Positions 1-8,743 of a DNA stretch of 64,000 bases are shown here, piece after piece. The notes beneath the pieces were generated by a model. That model searched no databases. It saw only the letters and a program-made list of their open reading frames with translations, and was not told the DNA's origin. Both the position numbers and the translations under genes were made by a program. This DNA comes from Brevibacterium sp. RIT 803 (GTDB taxonomy: Bacteria > Actinomycetota > Actinomycetes > Actinomycetales > Brevibacteriaceae), in the NCBI RefSeq assembly GCF_016892625.1, contig NZ_JAFEMW010000002.1:620001-684000 (forward strand), read 5' to 3'. The first letter of the stretch is position 1, and every line of letters starts with the position of its first letter.

Positions 1-340
1 TCACGCTCGATGCCCCGGACGCTTCGGCGCTCGGCGACTTCTATTCCGCGGTGCTGGGGTGGCCGGTGGCGTACTCAGATGAGAACTACGCAATGCTCAC
101 CGGCCCCAGCAACGCTCTGGGCATCGGGACGATCCCGGACTACAAACGCCCGGATTGGCCCGACGACGGGCACAAGCAGTTCCACCTCGATCTCGCCGCC
201 GATGACATCGAAGCTGCGGCCGCTCGCTGCATCGAACTAGGAGCGCCCGCGCCGATCCACAGCCAGGCGAAACCTGGGTGGTGCTCATCGATCCCGCAGG
301 GCACCCATTCTGCCTCTCTGACGCGAAGAACTGGGGCTGA
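1..340 (+). pseudogene. VOC (glyoxalase/bleomycin-resistance-like) protein, 3' part, frameshifted
   Basis: The gene enters from the left edge. Frame 3 reads a typical VOC half: a DFYSAVLGWPV helix/strand start near the left edge and an FHLDLAADDIEAAAAR segment at about 180-230. Near 250-275 the reading moves to another frame, which continues WVVLIDPAGHPFCL and ends NWG-stop at 338-340. That ending is what VOC proteins normally have, so the two halves are one gene broken by a single-base indel. The original frame runs on without homology to 428. The family includes metal-dependent lyases and dioxygenases; substrate unknown. It may be a real pseudogene or a sequencing error. Confidence 0.6.
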
Positions 341-391
341 CACATCTGTGTTGTCTCACCAAGGCGTCAGGTGTCCCCGCGGGGGCGCGTC

Positions 392-1000
392 TCAGTCCTG
401 GATCAGCTTCTCGACCCGAACGATGTAGTGGGAGGAATCGAGGCCGTCGACGAGGATCGTCGCCGAATACTTATCGTTGGCTCCGGTCACGATCCAATTC
501 GGCTTGAGGACTCCGCTGGGTGCAGCGGCTTCGTCAATACTGATGCCCATACCCAGCTTCACCGTCTTCACAACCTTCGTGCGCACCAGTGAACGCGCTG
601 TTCGTCTCACCTGGTCCACACCCGGCTGGCGGCCGCCCTGATCCGAGGATTCGAAGGCATCAACCCAGTCAGCGACGGCCACACCTTCTCCACGGGGTTC
701 GAAGTCCGCGATGTAGCCCTTGCCCGAGTAGGCGTTGACCAGAACGTTCATCCGTTGGCCCGGCGACACCGCAGACCCTGGTTTCGCGGATCGGGTGAAT
801 ACGCCGCGGGTCCGTGCGCGCAGCGCCGTCCACCAGAACGGGTGGAGCACTTCCCTGACCTCAGCCTCCGCGTCGGGGAGCTTGCGCTGGAATACGGCGA
901 GCGCCTCGGCGGCGGTGATGTTCGGTGCCAGCTTCAGCACAGAATCAGGAGCGATCAGACTGGACTCGCCAGCAGAACCGGACACAGAATGCTCACGCAT
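392..1000 (-). CDS. Conserved-looking hypothetical protein, last gene of SSS symporter operon
   Basis: A 202-residue protein that I do not recognise. The chosen ATG at 1000 lies inside the end of the symporter gene (8-bp overlap), which implies translational coupling; longer forms starting at 1027 would be less natural. No signal peptide or membrane segment is visible. The N-terminal half is helical with a tryptophan pair (HPFWWTALRARTRG). The C-terminal half looks beta-rich and includes NVLVNAYSGKGYIADFE. Its position after a symporter and its small partner suggests a role tied to that transporter or its substrate, but no function can be assigned. Confidence 0.7.
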   Translation of the reverse strand: MREHSVSGSAGESSLIAPDSVLKLAPNITAAEALAVFQRKLPDAEAEVREVLHPFWWTALRARTRGVFTRSAKPGSAVSPGQRMNVLVNAYSGKGYIADFEPRGEGVAVADWVDAFESSDQGGRQPGVDQVRRTARSLVRTKVVKTVKLGMGISIDEAAAPSGVLKPNWIVTGANDKYSATILVDGLDSSHYIVRVEKLIQD

Positions 1001-2531
1001 CTTTGGGCACCTGTGCTGCCAGCGCATCGTTCTGGCCGGTGAGCATGTGGGCTGGGATGGCGCCGATCTTGTCTGTCTCTTTCAATGCGGCGACGACGTG
1101 TGCGGGCACTGGGTGGGACTTCTGGGTGGCCAGAGACACGAGGATGAGTGCCAGGGTTGAGCAGACGATGCCGATTCCCATCGGGTCGACGCCAGTGGCG
1201 TCGACGAGTCCGGTCAGCTGCCAGACGACCGAGGACACGGTTCCGAGCACCATCGAGGAGATCGCACCAGGAACATTGGCCTTCTTCCACCACGCTGCGG
1301 CCACGTAGACGGGAACGAATGCGGCACCGAGCACGGTCGTGGAGAAGATGACCACCTCGGCGACGGCCGGCGGATCGTTGACGGCGACGATATAGCCGAT
1401 GATGGCGAGGATGAGGACGGTGAAGCGCGAGACCCACACGGACTGGCTGTCGGACATGTCCTTTTTGATGAAGCGCTGGAACAGGTCCTGGCTGGCGATC
1501 GTGCCCGACTGCAGAAGCAGTGCGTCCGCGGTCGACATGATGGCCGCCATGATGCCGGCCATGACGATGCCGACGGCGAAGTTCGGCAGCACCGTGTCTG
1601 CGACTTGGAACACCGCGAGTTCAGGGTTGTCGAGGTTGGGCAGGATGATGAGCGCCATGATGCCCACGATGTAGGGGGCGGGGATGAACAGGAGGTTGAA
1701 GCCGGTGGCGTACATGCTCGCTGTGCGCGCGACCGAGGGCCGCTTCATGGCCATGTGGCTGACGTTGACGTGCGGCCAGCCCATGTAGCCGATGGAGAAT
1801 ACGAGGACCGCGCCGATGATGACGCCCCACTGGACGGAGCCGATGCCCTCGGGGCCCCACATGGTCAGCAGGTTCGGGTTGATCTCACCGACGGCATTGT
1901 TGCCGGCCGTCCAACCGCCGACTGCCTGCAGCGTGCCGATGAGAATCCAGACCATGCCGATGAGCATGATGATGGCCTGCACGAAGTCGGTGTAGGCCAC
2001 GGCAAGGTAGCCGCCGAGGAACGTGTAGAAGACGATGACGCCGACGGCGATGAGCAGCGCCCATGCATAGGGGATGCCGGTGACCATCTCGAGGCCGCGG
2101 CCCCCGGCGATGAACTGGCTCATGACGTAGAAGAAGATGCAGAATACGGCGACAGGGGCCGCGATGGCGCGGATCCACGGCGACGGGTAGCGGTGCTCGA
2201 GGTATTCGATCGAGGTCAGGGACCCCAAGATCTGGGAGAGTTTGCGCATCCGGCGACCCAGGATCGACAGGTTGAGCACTCCGCCGCCGATGTCGCCCAT
2301 CGCGTACCAGAGCGAGAAGTAGCCCTTGGTGTACGCCAGCGATCCGGCACCGAGGAACATATACCCCGACATCGACGAACTCTGCAGGCGCAGCGCTGTC
2401 ACGGCCGGGCCCAGGCTGCGCCCGCCCAGCAGGTAGCCTTCGCTGTCCTTGTTGCCGATCTTGAGCGTCCACACGCCGATGCCGGCCATGGCAACGAAGT
2501 AGATGACGAGGAACCAGGTTTCGAGGTTCAT
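993..2531 (-). CDS. Sodium:solute symporter family (SSS) transporter, pantothenate-symporter-like
   Basis: A 512-residue integral membrane protein with about 13 hydrophobic segments. The N-terminus has the SSS signature area (GGRSLGPAVTALRLQSSSMSG, with the serine-rich first broken helix), and the FLGGYLAVAYTDFVQAIIM stretch is typical of the family, as is MSTADALLLQSGTI later on. SSS proteins import small organic solutes with sodium. The small upstream membrane protein, overlapping by ATGA, resembles the arrangement of panF with a short partner, so pantothenate or a related acid is possible, but the substrate is inference. The C-terminal 40 residues are hydrophilic. One copy of the CGCCGAGGTGG repeat lies inside, at 1352-1362. 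Confidence 0.85.
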   Translation of the reverse strand: MNLETWFLVIYFVAMAGIGVWTLKIGNKDSEGYLLGGRSLGPAVTALRLQSSSMSGYMFLGAGSLAYTKGYFSLWYAMGDIGGGVLNLSILGRRMRKLSQILGSLTSIEYLEHRYPSPWIRAIAAPVAVFCIFFYVMSQFIAGGRGLEMVTGIPYAWALLIAVGVIVFYTFLGGYLAVAYTDFVQAIIMLIGMVWILIGTLQAVGGWTAGNNAVGEINPNLLTMWGPEGIGSVQWGVIIGAVLVFSIGYMGWPHVNVSHMAMKRPSVARTASMYATGFNLLFIPAPYIVGIMALIILPNLDNPELAVFQVADTVLPNFAVGIVMAGIMAAIMSTADALLLQSGTIASQDLFQRFIKKDMSDSQSVWVSRFTVLILAIIGYIVAVNDPPAVAEVVIFSTTVLGAAFVPVYVAAAWWKKANVPGAISSMVLGTVSSVVWQLTGLVDATGVDPMGIGIVCSTLALILVSLATQKSHPVPAHVVAALKETDKIGAIPAHMLTGQNDALAAQVPKDA

Positions 2532-2758
2532 GCCAGTCCCCCGTTCTCAGTCCCGGACCTGCGGTCTTGATTCGCCGAGGTGGCCGGGCCGTTTGGCCTG
2601 TTCCCTCCGCTGGCATTGCGTGAGATCAGTTCCTGGTCTTCGGCGACGTCCTCGGCCTTCCAACCGCGCGAGAGGTAGACGAAGACCAACGTGTAGATCA
2701 CCCATATCGCGGGGATGCCGAAGATGACGGCGACAGTTGCCGTCGGGAGACCGAACAT
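2528..2758 (-). CDS. Small membrane protein, putative symporter partner
   Basis: A 76-residue protein beginning MFGLPTATVAVIFGIPAIW, with one or two membrane helices, then a hydrophilic tail rich in Asn, Gly and Ser. The ATG at 2758 is preceded by GAGGTGG about 6 bases upstream, so the longer reading starting at 2818 is rejected. Its stop overlaps the start of the symporter gene as ATGA. Short membrane proteins are often co-encoded with SSS transporters. The tail carries Thr-Ser-Ala encoded by a copy of the 11-mer repeat at 2573-2583. Confidence 0.7.
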   Translation of the reverse strand: MFGLPTATVAVIFGIPAIWVIYTLVFVYLSRGWKAEDVAEDQELISRNASGGNRPNGPATSANQDRRSGTENGGLA

Positions 2759-3044
2759 TGAGACCACCTCATTGTGACGCTGAACAGGTTGCGGCGGTAT
2801 CAGAACCGTGTCGACCACAGGCTGCGCGGGGCGACCTGTGCTTCCACGGGGCTCACCACCATGTTGAGGCGAGGATACAACGTTTTGTCAGATAGTTCTC
2901 AAGCTTCTCGGCCCAGAGTGCCGGCGACATCGTTAATCGCTGTCGACAAACGCATTTCACTGTCCGCAGATGGTCGATTTCATCGGCCGAAACGACCACT
3001 TGTCCACAGTAAATTGGCCGCACGTCATAGTTGGCACGGGCGTC

Positions 3045-3106
3045 CGGCCCACTCGCCCGGCTGGGCCCTGCAATCCGGCCTACTCGCCCGGCCAGTCCCT
3101 GCAATC
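3045..3106. repeat. Two tandem copies of a 31-bp sequence
   Basis: Copy 1 is 3045-3075 and copy 2 is 3076-3106, differing at a few positions in the middle. They lie just beyond the stop codon of the molybdopterin gene and upstream of the symporter operon. The units are GC-rich with ACTCGCCCGG cores and could form weak hairpins; a terminator role is possible but not shown. The rest of the 2759-3113 gap holds the presumed symporter-operon promoter, with no clear motif seen. Confidence 0.7.
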
Positions 3107-3113
3107 CGGGAGC

Positions 3114-4688
3114 TCAGTCGACGGTGAAGTCCCGTTCGTGGAGGCCGGTGGCGCTGCCGGGGATCGCGGGGCGGCGTTCGGCGATCTGTTCGTTGCCATC
3201 TCGGTCGACCGCTCTGACCGTCACGGTGTGGGTGCCCGGTTCCACGTCATCGAAGGGGCATCGCCATTGTCGCCAGGTATCGGCAGTCAGCTCCTCACCC
3301 AGCTCTGCTGTGTGCCAGCCGCCGTTGTCGATGCGCACTCGCACCTCAGCGATGCCGACGTGCTGAGCCCAGGCCATTCCCGCGGTGATGATCTGCCCGT
3401 CCTTGTTCGGGCTGACATGAACACCGGCGCGGGGAACATCCACACGGGAGGCCACGAGGATGGGCCCATGTGTGGACCAGCCGCGCTTCGTCCAATAGGC
3501 CTCCTTGTCGGCGAATCGAGTGACTTCGAGTTCCGTCACCCATTTCGTCGCCGACACGAAACCGTAGAGTCCGGGCACAACGAGCCTGGCGGGGAATCCG
3601 TGGTCGCGGGGCAGCGGTTCGCCGTTCATGCCGACCGCAAGCAGGGACGCTCGGTCGTCGGTGAGCACCTCGAGGGGTGTCGAGGCGGTGAAGCCGTCAT
3701 CGGATGTCGAGAGCACCATATCGGCCCCGTCCTTCGGCTGCGCACGTTTGAGCAGGTCTCGGACCGGGTAGCCCAGCCAGGTGGCATTGCCCACGAGGTC
3801 TCCGCCCACTTCGTTCGACACACAGGTCAAGCTCACGCGGTGCTCCTCCAACGGCAGCTTGAGCAGTTCTGCCATGGTGATCGTCACTTCCTCGTCGACC
3901 ATGCCGTGGATTCGCAGCGACCAGGAGGAAGCGTCGACGGAGGGTGGGATGAGCGCGGTGTCGATGCGGTAGAAGTCGTCAGTGGGTGTCATGATCGGCG
4001 CGAGTCCGTCGATGTCCAGCTCGGCTCCGGCTGGGATCTTAGGCGCCGAGGTGGCCGGCCGTGGCAGCACGAGCTTCGTCACCGCTCCTGCCGCATTCCG
4101 GGCGAGAATCGATGCCGACTGCCCCGCAGCGATCGCGGCGATGCCCACCGCGCTCAGTCCTGCGGCGAGGCCGAAGAAGGCACGACGGTCGCTGCCCGGC
4201 TGGCCATCGATATCAGCACTCCGGTCTGTCTCCTGAGAGTCCTCGACTCGCGGTTCTCGGCCATCGCCGAGGCGGATCAACCCGGCGTATGCCGCGCAGC
4301 CCAGTGCCACTCCCCCAAGGGCCGGGATCGCGTCCAGGAGCGATCCGCCGGTGCTCAGCAGCAGAACCACGGGTAGGATCCCGAGGCCGATGAGCAGGAT
4401 GAAGGACAGGGTGCGCCGGTGCAGGCCGATTCGTCCGATCACGCCTCCGAGGATCGCTCCGACGATGACCAGAGTGATGACGAGGGCGAGTTTGTCGTTC
4501 GTGCCGAAGATGCTGATCGCGGCCTTGATCACGGCTGTCGGCACGAGCGGGATGATCGTCTGCCCCAGGATCAGCAAAGGCGCCGAGGTGGCGGAGAAGG
4601 CACCGGCGATGAACTCGGCGGCGCCGAAGTACACGAGGGTCGCGACGATTCCGGCGAGGGTGAAGAGCAGCGGGCGGCGATCTGTCAT
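3114..4688 (-). CDS. Membrane-anchored molybdopterin-dependent oxidoreductase (sulfite-oxidase fold)
   Basis: A 524-residue protein. Residues 1 to about 140 contain several membrane helices, then a hydrophilic linker and another helix (about 175-205), followed by a sulfite-oxidase-type molybdopterin domain. The Moco-ligand cysteine sits in LTCVSNEVGGDLVGNA, with ATWLGYPVRDLL after it, and HGFPARLVVPGLYGFVSATKWV is a strong family signature. The C-terminal immunoglobulin-like dimer domain runs from about 420 to the end. Such proteins transfer electrons at the outer face of the membrane; the substrate is unknown. Two copies of the 11-mer repeat (4044, 4581) encode Thr-Ser-Ala, one in a membrane loop and one in the linker. 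Confidence 0.88.
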   Translation of the reverse strand: MTDRRPLLFTLAGIVATLVYFGAAEFIAGAFSATSAPLLILGQTIIPLVPTAVIKAAISIFGTNDKLALVITLVIVGAILGGVIGRIGLHRRTLSFILLIGLGILPVVLLLSTGGSLLDAIPALGGVALGCAAYAGLIRLGDGREPRVEDSQETDRSADIDGQPGSDRRAFFGLAAGLSAVGIAAIAAGQSASILARNAAGAVTKLVLPRPATSAPKIPAGAELDIDGLAPIMTPTDDFYRIDTALIPPSVDASSWSLRIHGMVDEEVTITMAELLKLPLEEHRVSLTCVSNEVGGDLVGNATWLGYPVRDLLKRAQPKDGADMVLSTSDDGFTASTPLEVLTDDRASLLAVGMNGEPLPRDHGFPARLVVPGLYGFVSATKWVTELEVTRFADKEAYWTKRGWSTHGPILVASRVDVPRAGVHVSPNKDGQIITAGMAWAQHVGIAEVRVRIDNGGWHTAELGEELTADTWRQWRCPFDDVEPGTHTVTVRAVDRDGNEQIAERRPAIPGSATGLHERDFTVD

Positions 4689-4838
4689 CGTCAGTGTGGC
4701 ACCTTCTCAGAGCGGCGGATGGTGCTGTTGATTATCCTCGTCTGCGCCTGGCGGTGGGGGCGAGAAACCTTACAGAACGGTGACGGGTGGGTTCACGGGC
4801 CGAACTCGACGGTACTCGACGATGAGGTCCGATCGATC

Positions 4839-5186
4839 CTAGGCAAGGCGTCGACGCAGTCGCACTGCCGCGTCGAGAAGCTGAGCCAATCGCTCCTGCT
4901 GTTGCGCCTCCGGGAGGTCTCTGGCCGAGGCCGTGCCCTCTTCGATGAGGACGACGACCTGGTCGGCCAGACTCTGATCACCCAGATCCGGGACCGTACG
5001 GTCACCGGAGCCGATGGACGAGAACTCTGCGAGTGCCTCGGCGATCGTGTCTCTGCGGGAGTGCGCACCCGCTGCAGTGACACGGGAATTCGGGCCCGCC
5101 TCGGCGAGCTGTCGCGGGTTGAGTCCGATGATGCGGATACGCAGACGGCGGACCTCTGTGTCGAGGTCCGCCGTGACGTTGTTCAT
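4839..5186 (-). CDS. Small hypothetical helical protein
   Basis: A 115-residue, largely alpha-helical, Arg- and Glu-rich protein with no membrane segment. It starts MNNVTADLDTEVRRLRIRI and ends in a basic helix (LLDAAVRLRRRLA). I do not recognise the family. The start is supported by a TATGAT -10 element ending 6 bases upstream, so the mRNA is probably leaderless. It stands alone between the molybdopterin gene and the Bax-inhibitor gene. Confidence 0.6.
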   Translation of the reverse strand: MNNVTADLDTEVRRLRIRIIGLNPRQLAEAGPNSRVTAAGAHSRRDTIAEALAEFSSIGSGDRTVPDLGDQSLADQVVVLIEEGTASARDLPEAQQQERLAQLLDAAVRLRRRLA

Positions 5187-5192
5187 GGCTCA

Positions 5193-5198
5193 ATCATA
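5193..5198 (-). promoter_or_regulatory. -10 element of a leaderless promoter
   Basis: On the minus strand this reads TATGAT, followed by six bases (TGAGCC) and then the ATG at 5186. This spacing puts the transcription start at the start codon. No convincing -35 box was seen. Confidence 0.5.
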
Positions 5199-5206
5199 GA
5201 CACCGC

Positions 5207-5239
5207 TCCCGGGACCACGCAGCTGGGGTGGTCCCGGGA
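5207..5239 (-). terminator. Intrinsic-type hairpin after the Bax inhibitor gene
   Basis: Perfect 12-bp inverted repeat, arms 5207-5218 and 5228-5239, built on CCCGGGACCAC. It begins 11 bp past the stop codon at 5250. There is no clear U tract, as is common in this group. Confidence 0.6.
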
Positions 5240-5249
5240 TCTGGGGCGT

Positions 5250-6044
5250 CTAGTTCCTGAAGTAGGAGATGAGGCGCAGGATTTCAATGTAGAGCCACAC
5301 GAGGGTGACCATGAGGGAGAATGCGCACATCCAGGAGTACTTCTCCGGGATCTTGTGCTTGACGCCCTCTTCTATCATCTGGAAGTCCATGATCAGCGTC
5401 ATGGCTGCGAGCACTGTGGCGACGATGCCGATGACGATTCCCAGCGGTATGCCGAAGACCTCGATGCTGCGAGCTCCTCCGGTGCCGGTGAACATGGCGA
5501 CGCCGAAGTTGATCAGGGAGAAGATCGCGTAACCGCCGATGGCGATGAACATGAACTTCTTCATCTTCGAGCCGTAGCGCACGCCCTTGAACTTGAACAG
5601 GGCGAGCATGACGCCGAAGACACAGAGTGTGGCGAGCACGGCCTGGACGACGATGCCGTCATACATCCGCTCGAAGATCCCGGAGATACCGCCGAGGAAG
5701 ACACCCTCGAACGCGGCGTAGCCGATGATCAGGGCTTTGCTGGGTTCCTTCTTGAAGGCGTTCACCAAGCCGAGGACCAGCGCGATGAGCATCGCGGGCA
5801 AAGCGAGTGGCGGAACGAACCAACCGAGCACAGCACCGGCGAGGAGGATGGTGAAGAGAATGCCGGTCTTCATCATGACGTCGTCGTAGGTCATCGCCCG
5901 GTCAGCGACCTGCGGCCCAGCGTTACGGTTCTCAGCAGCTGGCTGGCTGAACAGGTTGTTGAGATCCTGGTCGGACATGACCGGTTCGTTGCGTCCGGCC
6001 TGGGCGCCCTGGTTGATCGCCCGGTTCATCATGGGGTTACTCAC
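5250..6044 (-). CDS. Bax inhibitor-1/YccA family membrane protein
   Basis: A 264-residue protein with a hydrophilic N-terminus (about 75 residues, Asn/Gln/Ala-rich) and seven hydrophobic segments, ending in YIEILRLISYFRN, typical of the Bax-inhibitor-1 fold. Family members are putative calcium-leak or stress-related channels; the bacterial role is mostly unknown. The start is the GTG at 6044 (VSNPMMNRAINQG), preceded by AAAGGAT; the reading from 6095 would add residues with no family similarity. It is monocistronic, with a strong hairpin downstream. Confidence 0.85.
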   Translation of the reverse strand: MSNPMMNRAINQGAQAGRNEPVMSDQDLNNLFSQPAAENRNAGPQVADRAMTYDDVMMKTGILFTILLAGAVLGWFVPPLALPAMLIALVLGLVNAFKKEPSKALIIGYAAFEGVFLGGISGIFERMYDGIVVQAVLATLCVFGVMLALFKFKGVRYGSKMKKFMFIAIGGYAIFSLINFGVAMFTGTGGARSIEVFGIPLGIVIGIVATVLAAMTLIMDFQMIEEGVKHKIPEKYSWMCAFSLMVTLVWLYIEILRLISYFRN

Positions 6045-6267
6045 GGTCGAGATCCTTTCGATCTGAGCAGGTTGCTCGCGCAGACGAAATGCCACACGAG
6101 AGTTGAATCATGGTCTCAGTCTAGTCAACTGAGCTGGACAGTCACTGAAGAACCAGTGCCCAACCCAACGAGCGTTGCACGATCGTAACGCTCGTCGGCG
6201 GCCAGGTTATTCCCACATCCACGGCAGGCGTTGTATCCGCCCCACCTCGCGAGCCGAACCAGAGGCC

Positions 6268-7851
6268 TCAGCCCATGTGGTAGTTCGTGGCGGCTCCGGG
6301 ACCCCATGGAATTCCGGTGGCCCACCAGATGAAGAAGAGCAGTCCCCAGAGAACGAACATCGCGAATGAGAGCGGAATGGTGAACGACAGCACGGTGCCG
6401 ATTCCCGCATCCCTCTTATACCGCTGGATGAAGCCGAGGACCACGACGAAGTACGGGCTCATCGGGGAGATGATGTTCGTCGTCGAGTCGCCGATGCGGT
6501 AGAGGGCCTGCGTGGTCTCCGGGGCGATGGACAGGAGCATGAACATCGGAACGAGGACCGGTGCCATGAGCGTCCACAGTCCCGATCCGGAGGTCAGGAA
6601 CAGGGCGCCGAGTGCCACAAGCAGCCATCCGCCGAGGAGGATGACGAATGTCCCCGTCTCGAGTGAACCGAAGAACTCGGCTCCACGGATCGCCAGGATC
6701 TCGCCGAGGCTCGACATCTTGAACAGCGCAAGGAACTGGCTGGCGGCGAAGAATAGGACGATGACGGGGACGAACGGCAGCAGTCCCTTTCCCATCATGT
6801 CGGGAATGTCGGAGGTCTTCTTGATCGATCCGGTGGCGTAGCCATAGACGATGCCGATGATGAAGAAGCCGAAGCCGATGATGGCAGCGATTCCTGCCAT
6901 CAGGCCCGATTCGGGGCCGAATCCGCCGGCTTCATCGCGCAGGAAGGAGCCTTCGGGCAGCGCGAGGAAGAACAGGATGGCAGCGCAGGCAACGATGCTG
7001 AGTACAGCGAAGAGCACTCCGCGCTTCTCGTTGGCGTCCAGTGCCATCTTGACGTCGAAGTTGTCGGGGTCGTTCTCATCCGGTTCGTCGAGTTCGATCT
7101 GGTCGGCGCGCTTGGTCAGCAGGAGTTCGGTGACCAGGGTGACGGCGCCCGCGACGACGAACATCGAGACGAAGTTGAAGTAGAAGTTCGCGACGGGACT
7201 GACCACATATTCCGGGTCGATGATCTGAGCCGCAGACGTGGAGAGCCCTCCGAGGATCGTATCCAAGGAGTTGACCATGGGTGCTGCCGAGTATCCGCCT
7301 GAGGTGGCGGCGTAGGCGACAAGGCAGCCGAGCAGCGGGTTGCGTCCCACAGCTTTGAACGCGAGCCCGCCGAGGGGAATCATGATCATGTATGAGGCGT
7401 CGGAGGCGATCGACGAGGCAGTGCCGGCGAGTGCCACGATGAACGTGATCCACTTCGGTGAGGCACCGGCGATGGTTCCGCGCAGCATTGCCGGGATCAG
7501 CCCGGACTGCTCGGCTACGGCCACGCCGATGAGCACGATGAGGACCAGGCCCAATGGTGGGAACGTGACGAAGTTGTTCGTGGCTCCGGCAACGATCTCA
7601 CGCAGGGATTCCGTGCTGAAGAGGTTGGTCACCGTCACCGTCTTGTCGGTGGCCGGATTGACGGCCTGCAAGCCGGAGGCGGAGAAGATTGCCGAGAGGA
7701 TCATGACCACGACGGCCAGTGACAGGAACAGCCAGAAGGGGTGAGGAAGCTTGTTTCCGGCCTTCTCGATGACGACCAACAGGCGCATCAGCCAACTGAG
7801 TTCGGCCGGCTTCTTCTGTTTCGTGTCGGTGACAGCGGTGTTGCGCGACAT
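6268..7851 (-). CDS. AbgT-family transporter (p-aminobenzoyl-glutamate transporter-like)
   Basis: A 527-residue protein with about 12 membrane segments. AbgT signatures are visible: SLREIVAGATNNFVTFPPLG, the SDASYMIMIPLG loop, and GDSTTNIISPMSPYFVVVLG near the C-terminus, which carries the conserved Asn and Pro hairpin. AbgT proteins import aminobenzoyl-glutamate or export sulfonamide-like antimetabolites, driven by the proton gradient. The ATG at 7851 is preceded by GAGGAGC at good spacing, so the in-frame extension to 7926 is rejected. It is monocistronic. Confidence 0.85.
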   Translation of the reverse strand: MSRNTAVTDTKQKKPAELSWLMRLLVVIEKAGNKLPHPFWLFLSLAVVVMILSAIFSASGLQAVNPATDKTVTVTNLFSTESLREIVAGATNNFVTFPPLGLVLIVLIGVAVAEQSGLIPAMLRGTIAGASPKWITFIVALAGTASSIASDASYMIMIPLGGLAFKAVGRNPLLGCLVAYAATSGGYSAAPMVNSLDTILGGLSTSAAQIIDPEYVVSPVANFYFNFVSMFVVAGAVTLVTELLLTKRADQIELDEPDENDPDNFDVKMALDANEKRGVLFAVLSIVACAAILFFLALPEGSFLRDEAGGFGPESGLMAGIAAIIGFGFFIIGIVYGYATGSIKKTSDIPDMMGKGLLPFVPVIVLFFAASQFLALFKMSSLGEILAIRGAEFFGSLETGTFVILLGGWLLVALGALFLTSGSGLWTLMAPVLVPMFMLLSIAPETTQALYRIGDSTTNIISPMSPYFVVVLGFIQRYKRDAGIGTVLSFTIPLSFAMFVLWGLLFFIWWATGIPWGPGAATNYHMG

Positions 7852-8108
7852 CGATGCTCCTCGGTGGTTCGTCAATGGGGTGTGCAGATGAGCCGGACGA
7901 AGCCGCTCACCTCGGCGGCCGGTCAAGACCTGAGTGTGGCAGGGACCACTGTGTGCAAGTTCTCAGTGTCGTGGACAATGCCGATTGCGGCGAGCCGATC
8001 TCATATCCTGGATCGCCTGCGGGCATCCGCCGAGGTGGTGAGTGCGTGTCGCCCGTCGACGTACCCATGTGTCGCCGGACGCGGACTGTGCAGCTCGGCC
8101 TCGCATCC

Positions 8109-8114
8109 TAGGCT
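8109..8114 (+). promoter_or_regulatory. -10 element of a leaderless promoter
   Basis: TAGGCT followed by six bases and the ATG at 8121; no Shine-Dalgarno sequence fits between them. The divergent spacer 7852-8120 also carries one copy of the 11-mer repeat (8028-8038). Confidence 0.45.
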
Positions 8115-8120
8115 CGAACC

Positions 8121-8657
8121 ATGAGTTCACATGCTGCCTTCGACGGGCACCCATCCGCTTTTCCACCCCAGCGTTCGCCACGTCCTCCACGACCGCCTCG
8201 GCGCCTCGGACTGCCGCTGTGGGCGATCATCGCCCTTGCCCTGCTCGCCGCGCCTCGCGTCATCCTCCACGACCTCGACATCATCACAGCCGGCACCCTC
8301 ATCAACGCTGCCTTCGTCTTCGTGCCGCTCCTCGTCTGGATCGGAGTCGTACTGTGGGCGGCGGTTCCGAACGCTTTCCTCACGCTGCTCGCGGTCGGTG
8401 TCTTCTACGGCGTCTTCCTGGCTGCGGGTCATCAGATCTTCTGGACTGCGCAGTTCGACGGGGCGCCGCCCCGCCTCGGCGGGAACCTCTCGGATCTCGA
8501 TCCGTTGGTATCGAGCCTGATAGTTCGAACATTCGCCGCTGCCTCGAGCCTGATCACAGGCACTGCCGTCGGGGCCGGGGTCGGGCTCCTCACCTGGGTT
8601 CTCGACCGACTGCTGAGACGCAACCGCACAGTATCCGCCGCAGTGGAGCAGGGTTGA
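8121..8657 (+). CDS. Hypothetical membrane protein
   Basis: A 178-residue protein. The first 28 residues are hydrophilic and Pro/Arg-rich, followed by about four membrane helices (roughly 30-50, 55-78, 82-102 and 135-165) and a basic C-terminal tail. No family was recognised. It is transcribed divergently from the AbgT transporter and convergently with the inositol phosphate synthase gene, with a shared hairpin between the two 3' ends. Confidence 0.65.
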   Translation: MSSHAAFDGHPSAFPPQRSPRPPRPPRRLGLPLWAIIALALLAAPRVILHDLDIITAGTLINAAFVFVPLLVWIGVVLWAAVPNAFLTLLAVGVFYGVFLAAGHQIFWTAQFDGAPPRLGGNLSDLDPLVSSLIVRTFAAASSLITGTAVGAGVGLLTWVLDRLLRRNRTVSAAVEQG

Positions 8658-8685
8658 CGCAGAGACCGACGCCCCGCCGGAAAGA

Positions 8686-8723
8686 GAGAATGCCGACCAC
8701 ACGTTGGTGCGATCGGCATTCTC
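8686..8723. terminator. Bidirectional hairpin terminator
   Basis: Perfect 11-bp inverted repeat GAGAATGCCGA / TCGGCATTCTC (8686-8696 and 8713-8723) between convergent genes ending at 8657 and 8744. Confidence 0.75.
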
Positions 8724-8743
8724 AGGTTGCTGCGGCGTTCAGC

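Noticed and set aside
1605..2570. Plus-strand 321-codon open frame opposite the SSS symporter
   Set aside because: Antisense shadow; no recognisable domain and no ribosome-binding site.
4419..6188. Plus-strand 589-codon open frame
   Set aside because: It spans three minus-strand genes and their spacers and has extreme Asp/Glu/His composition; a shadow.
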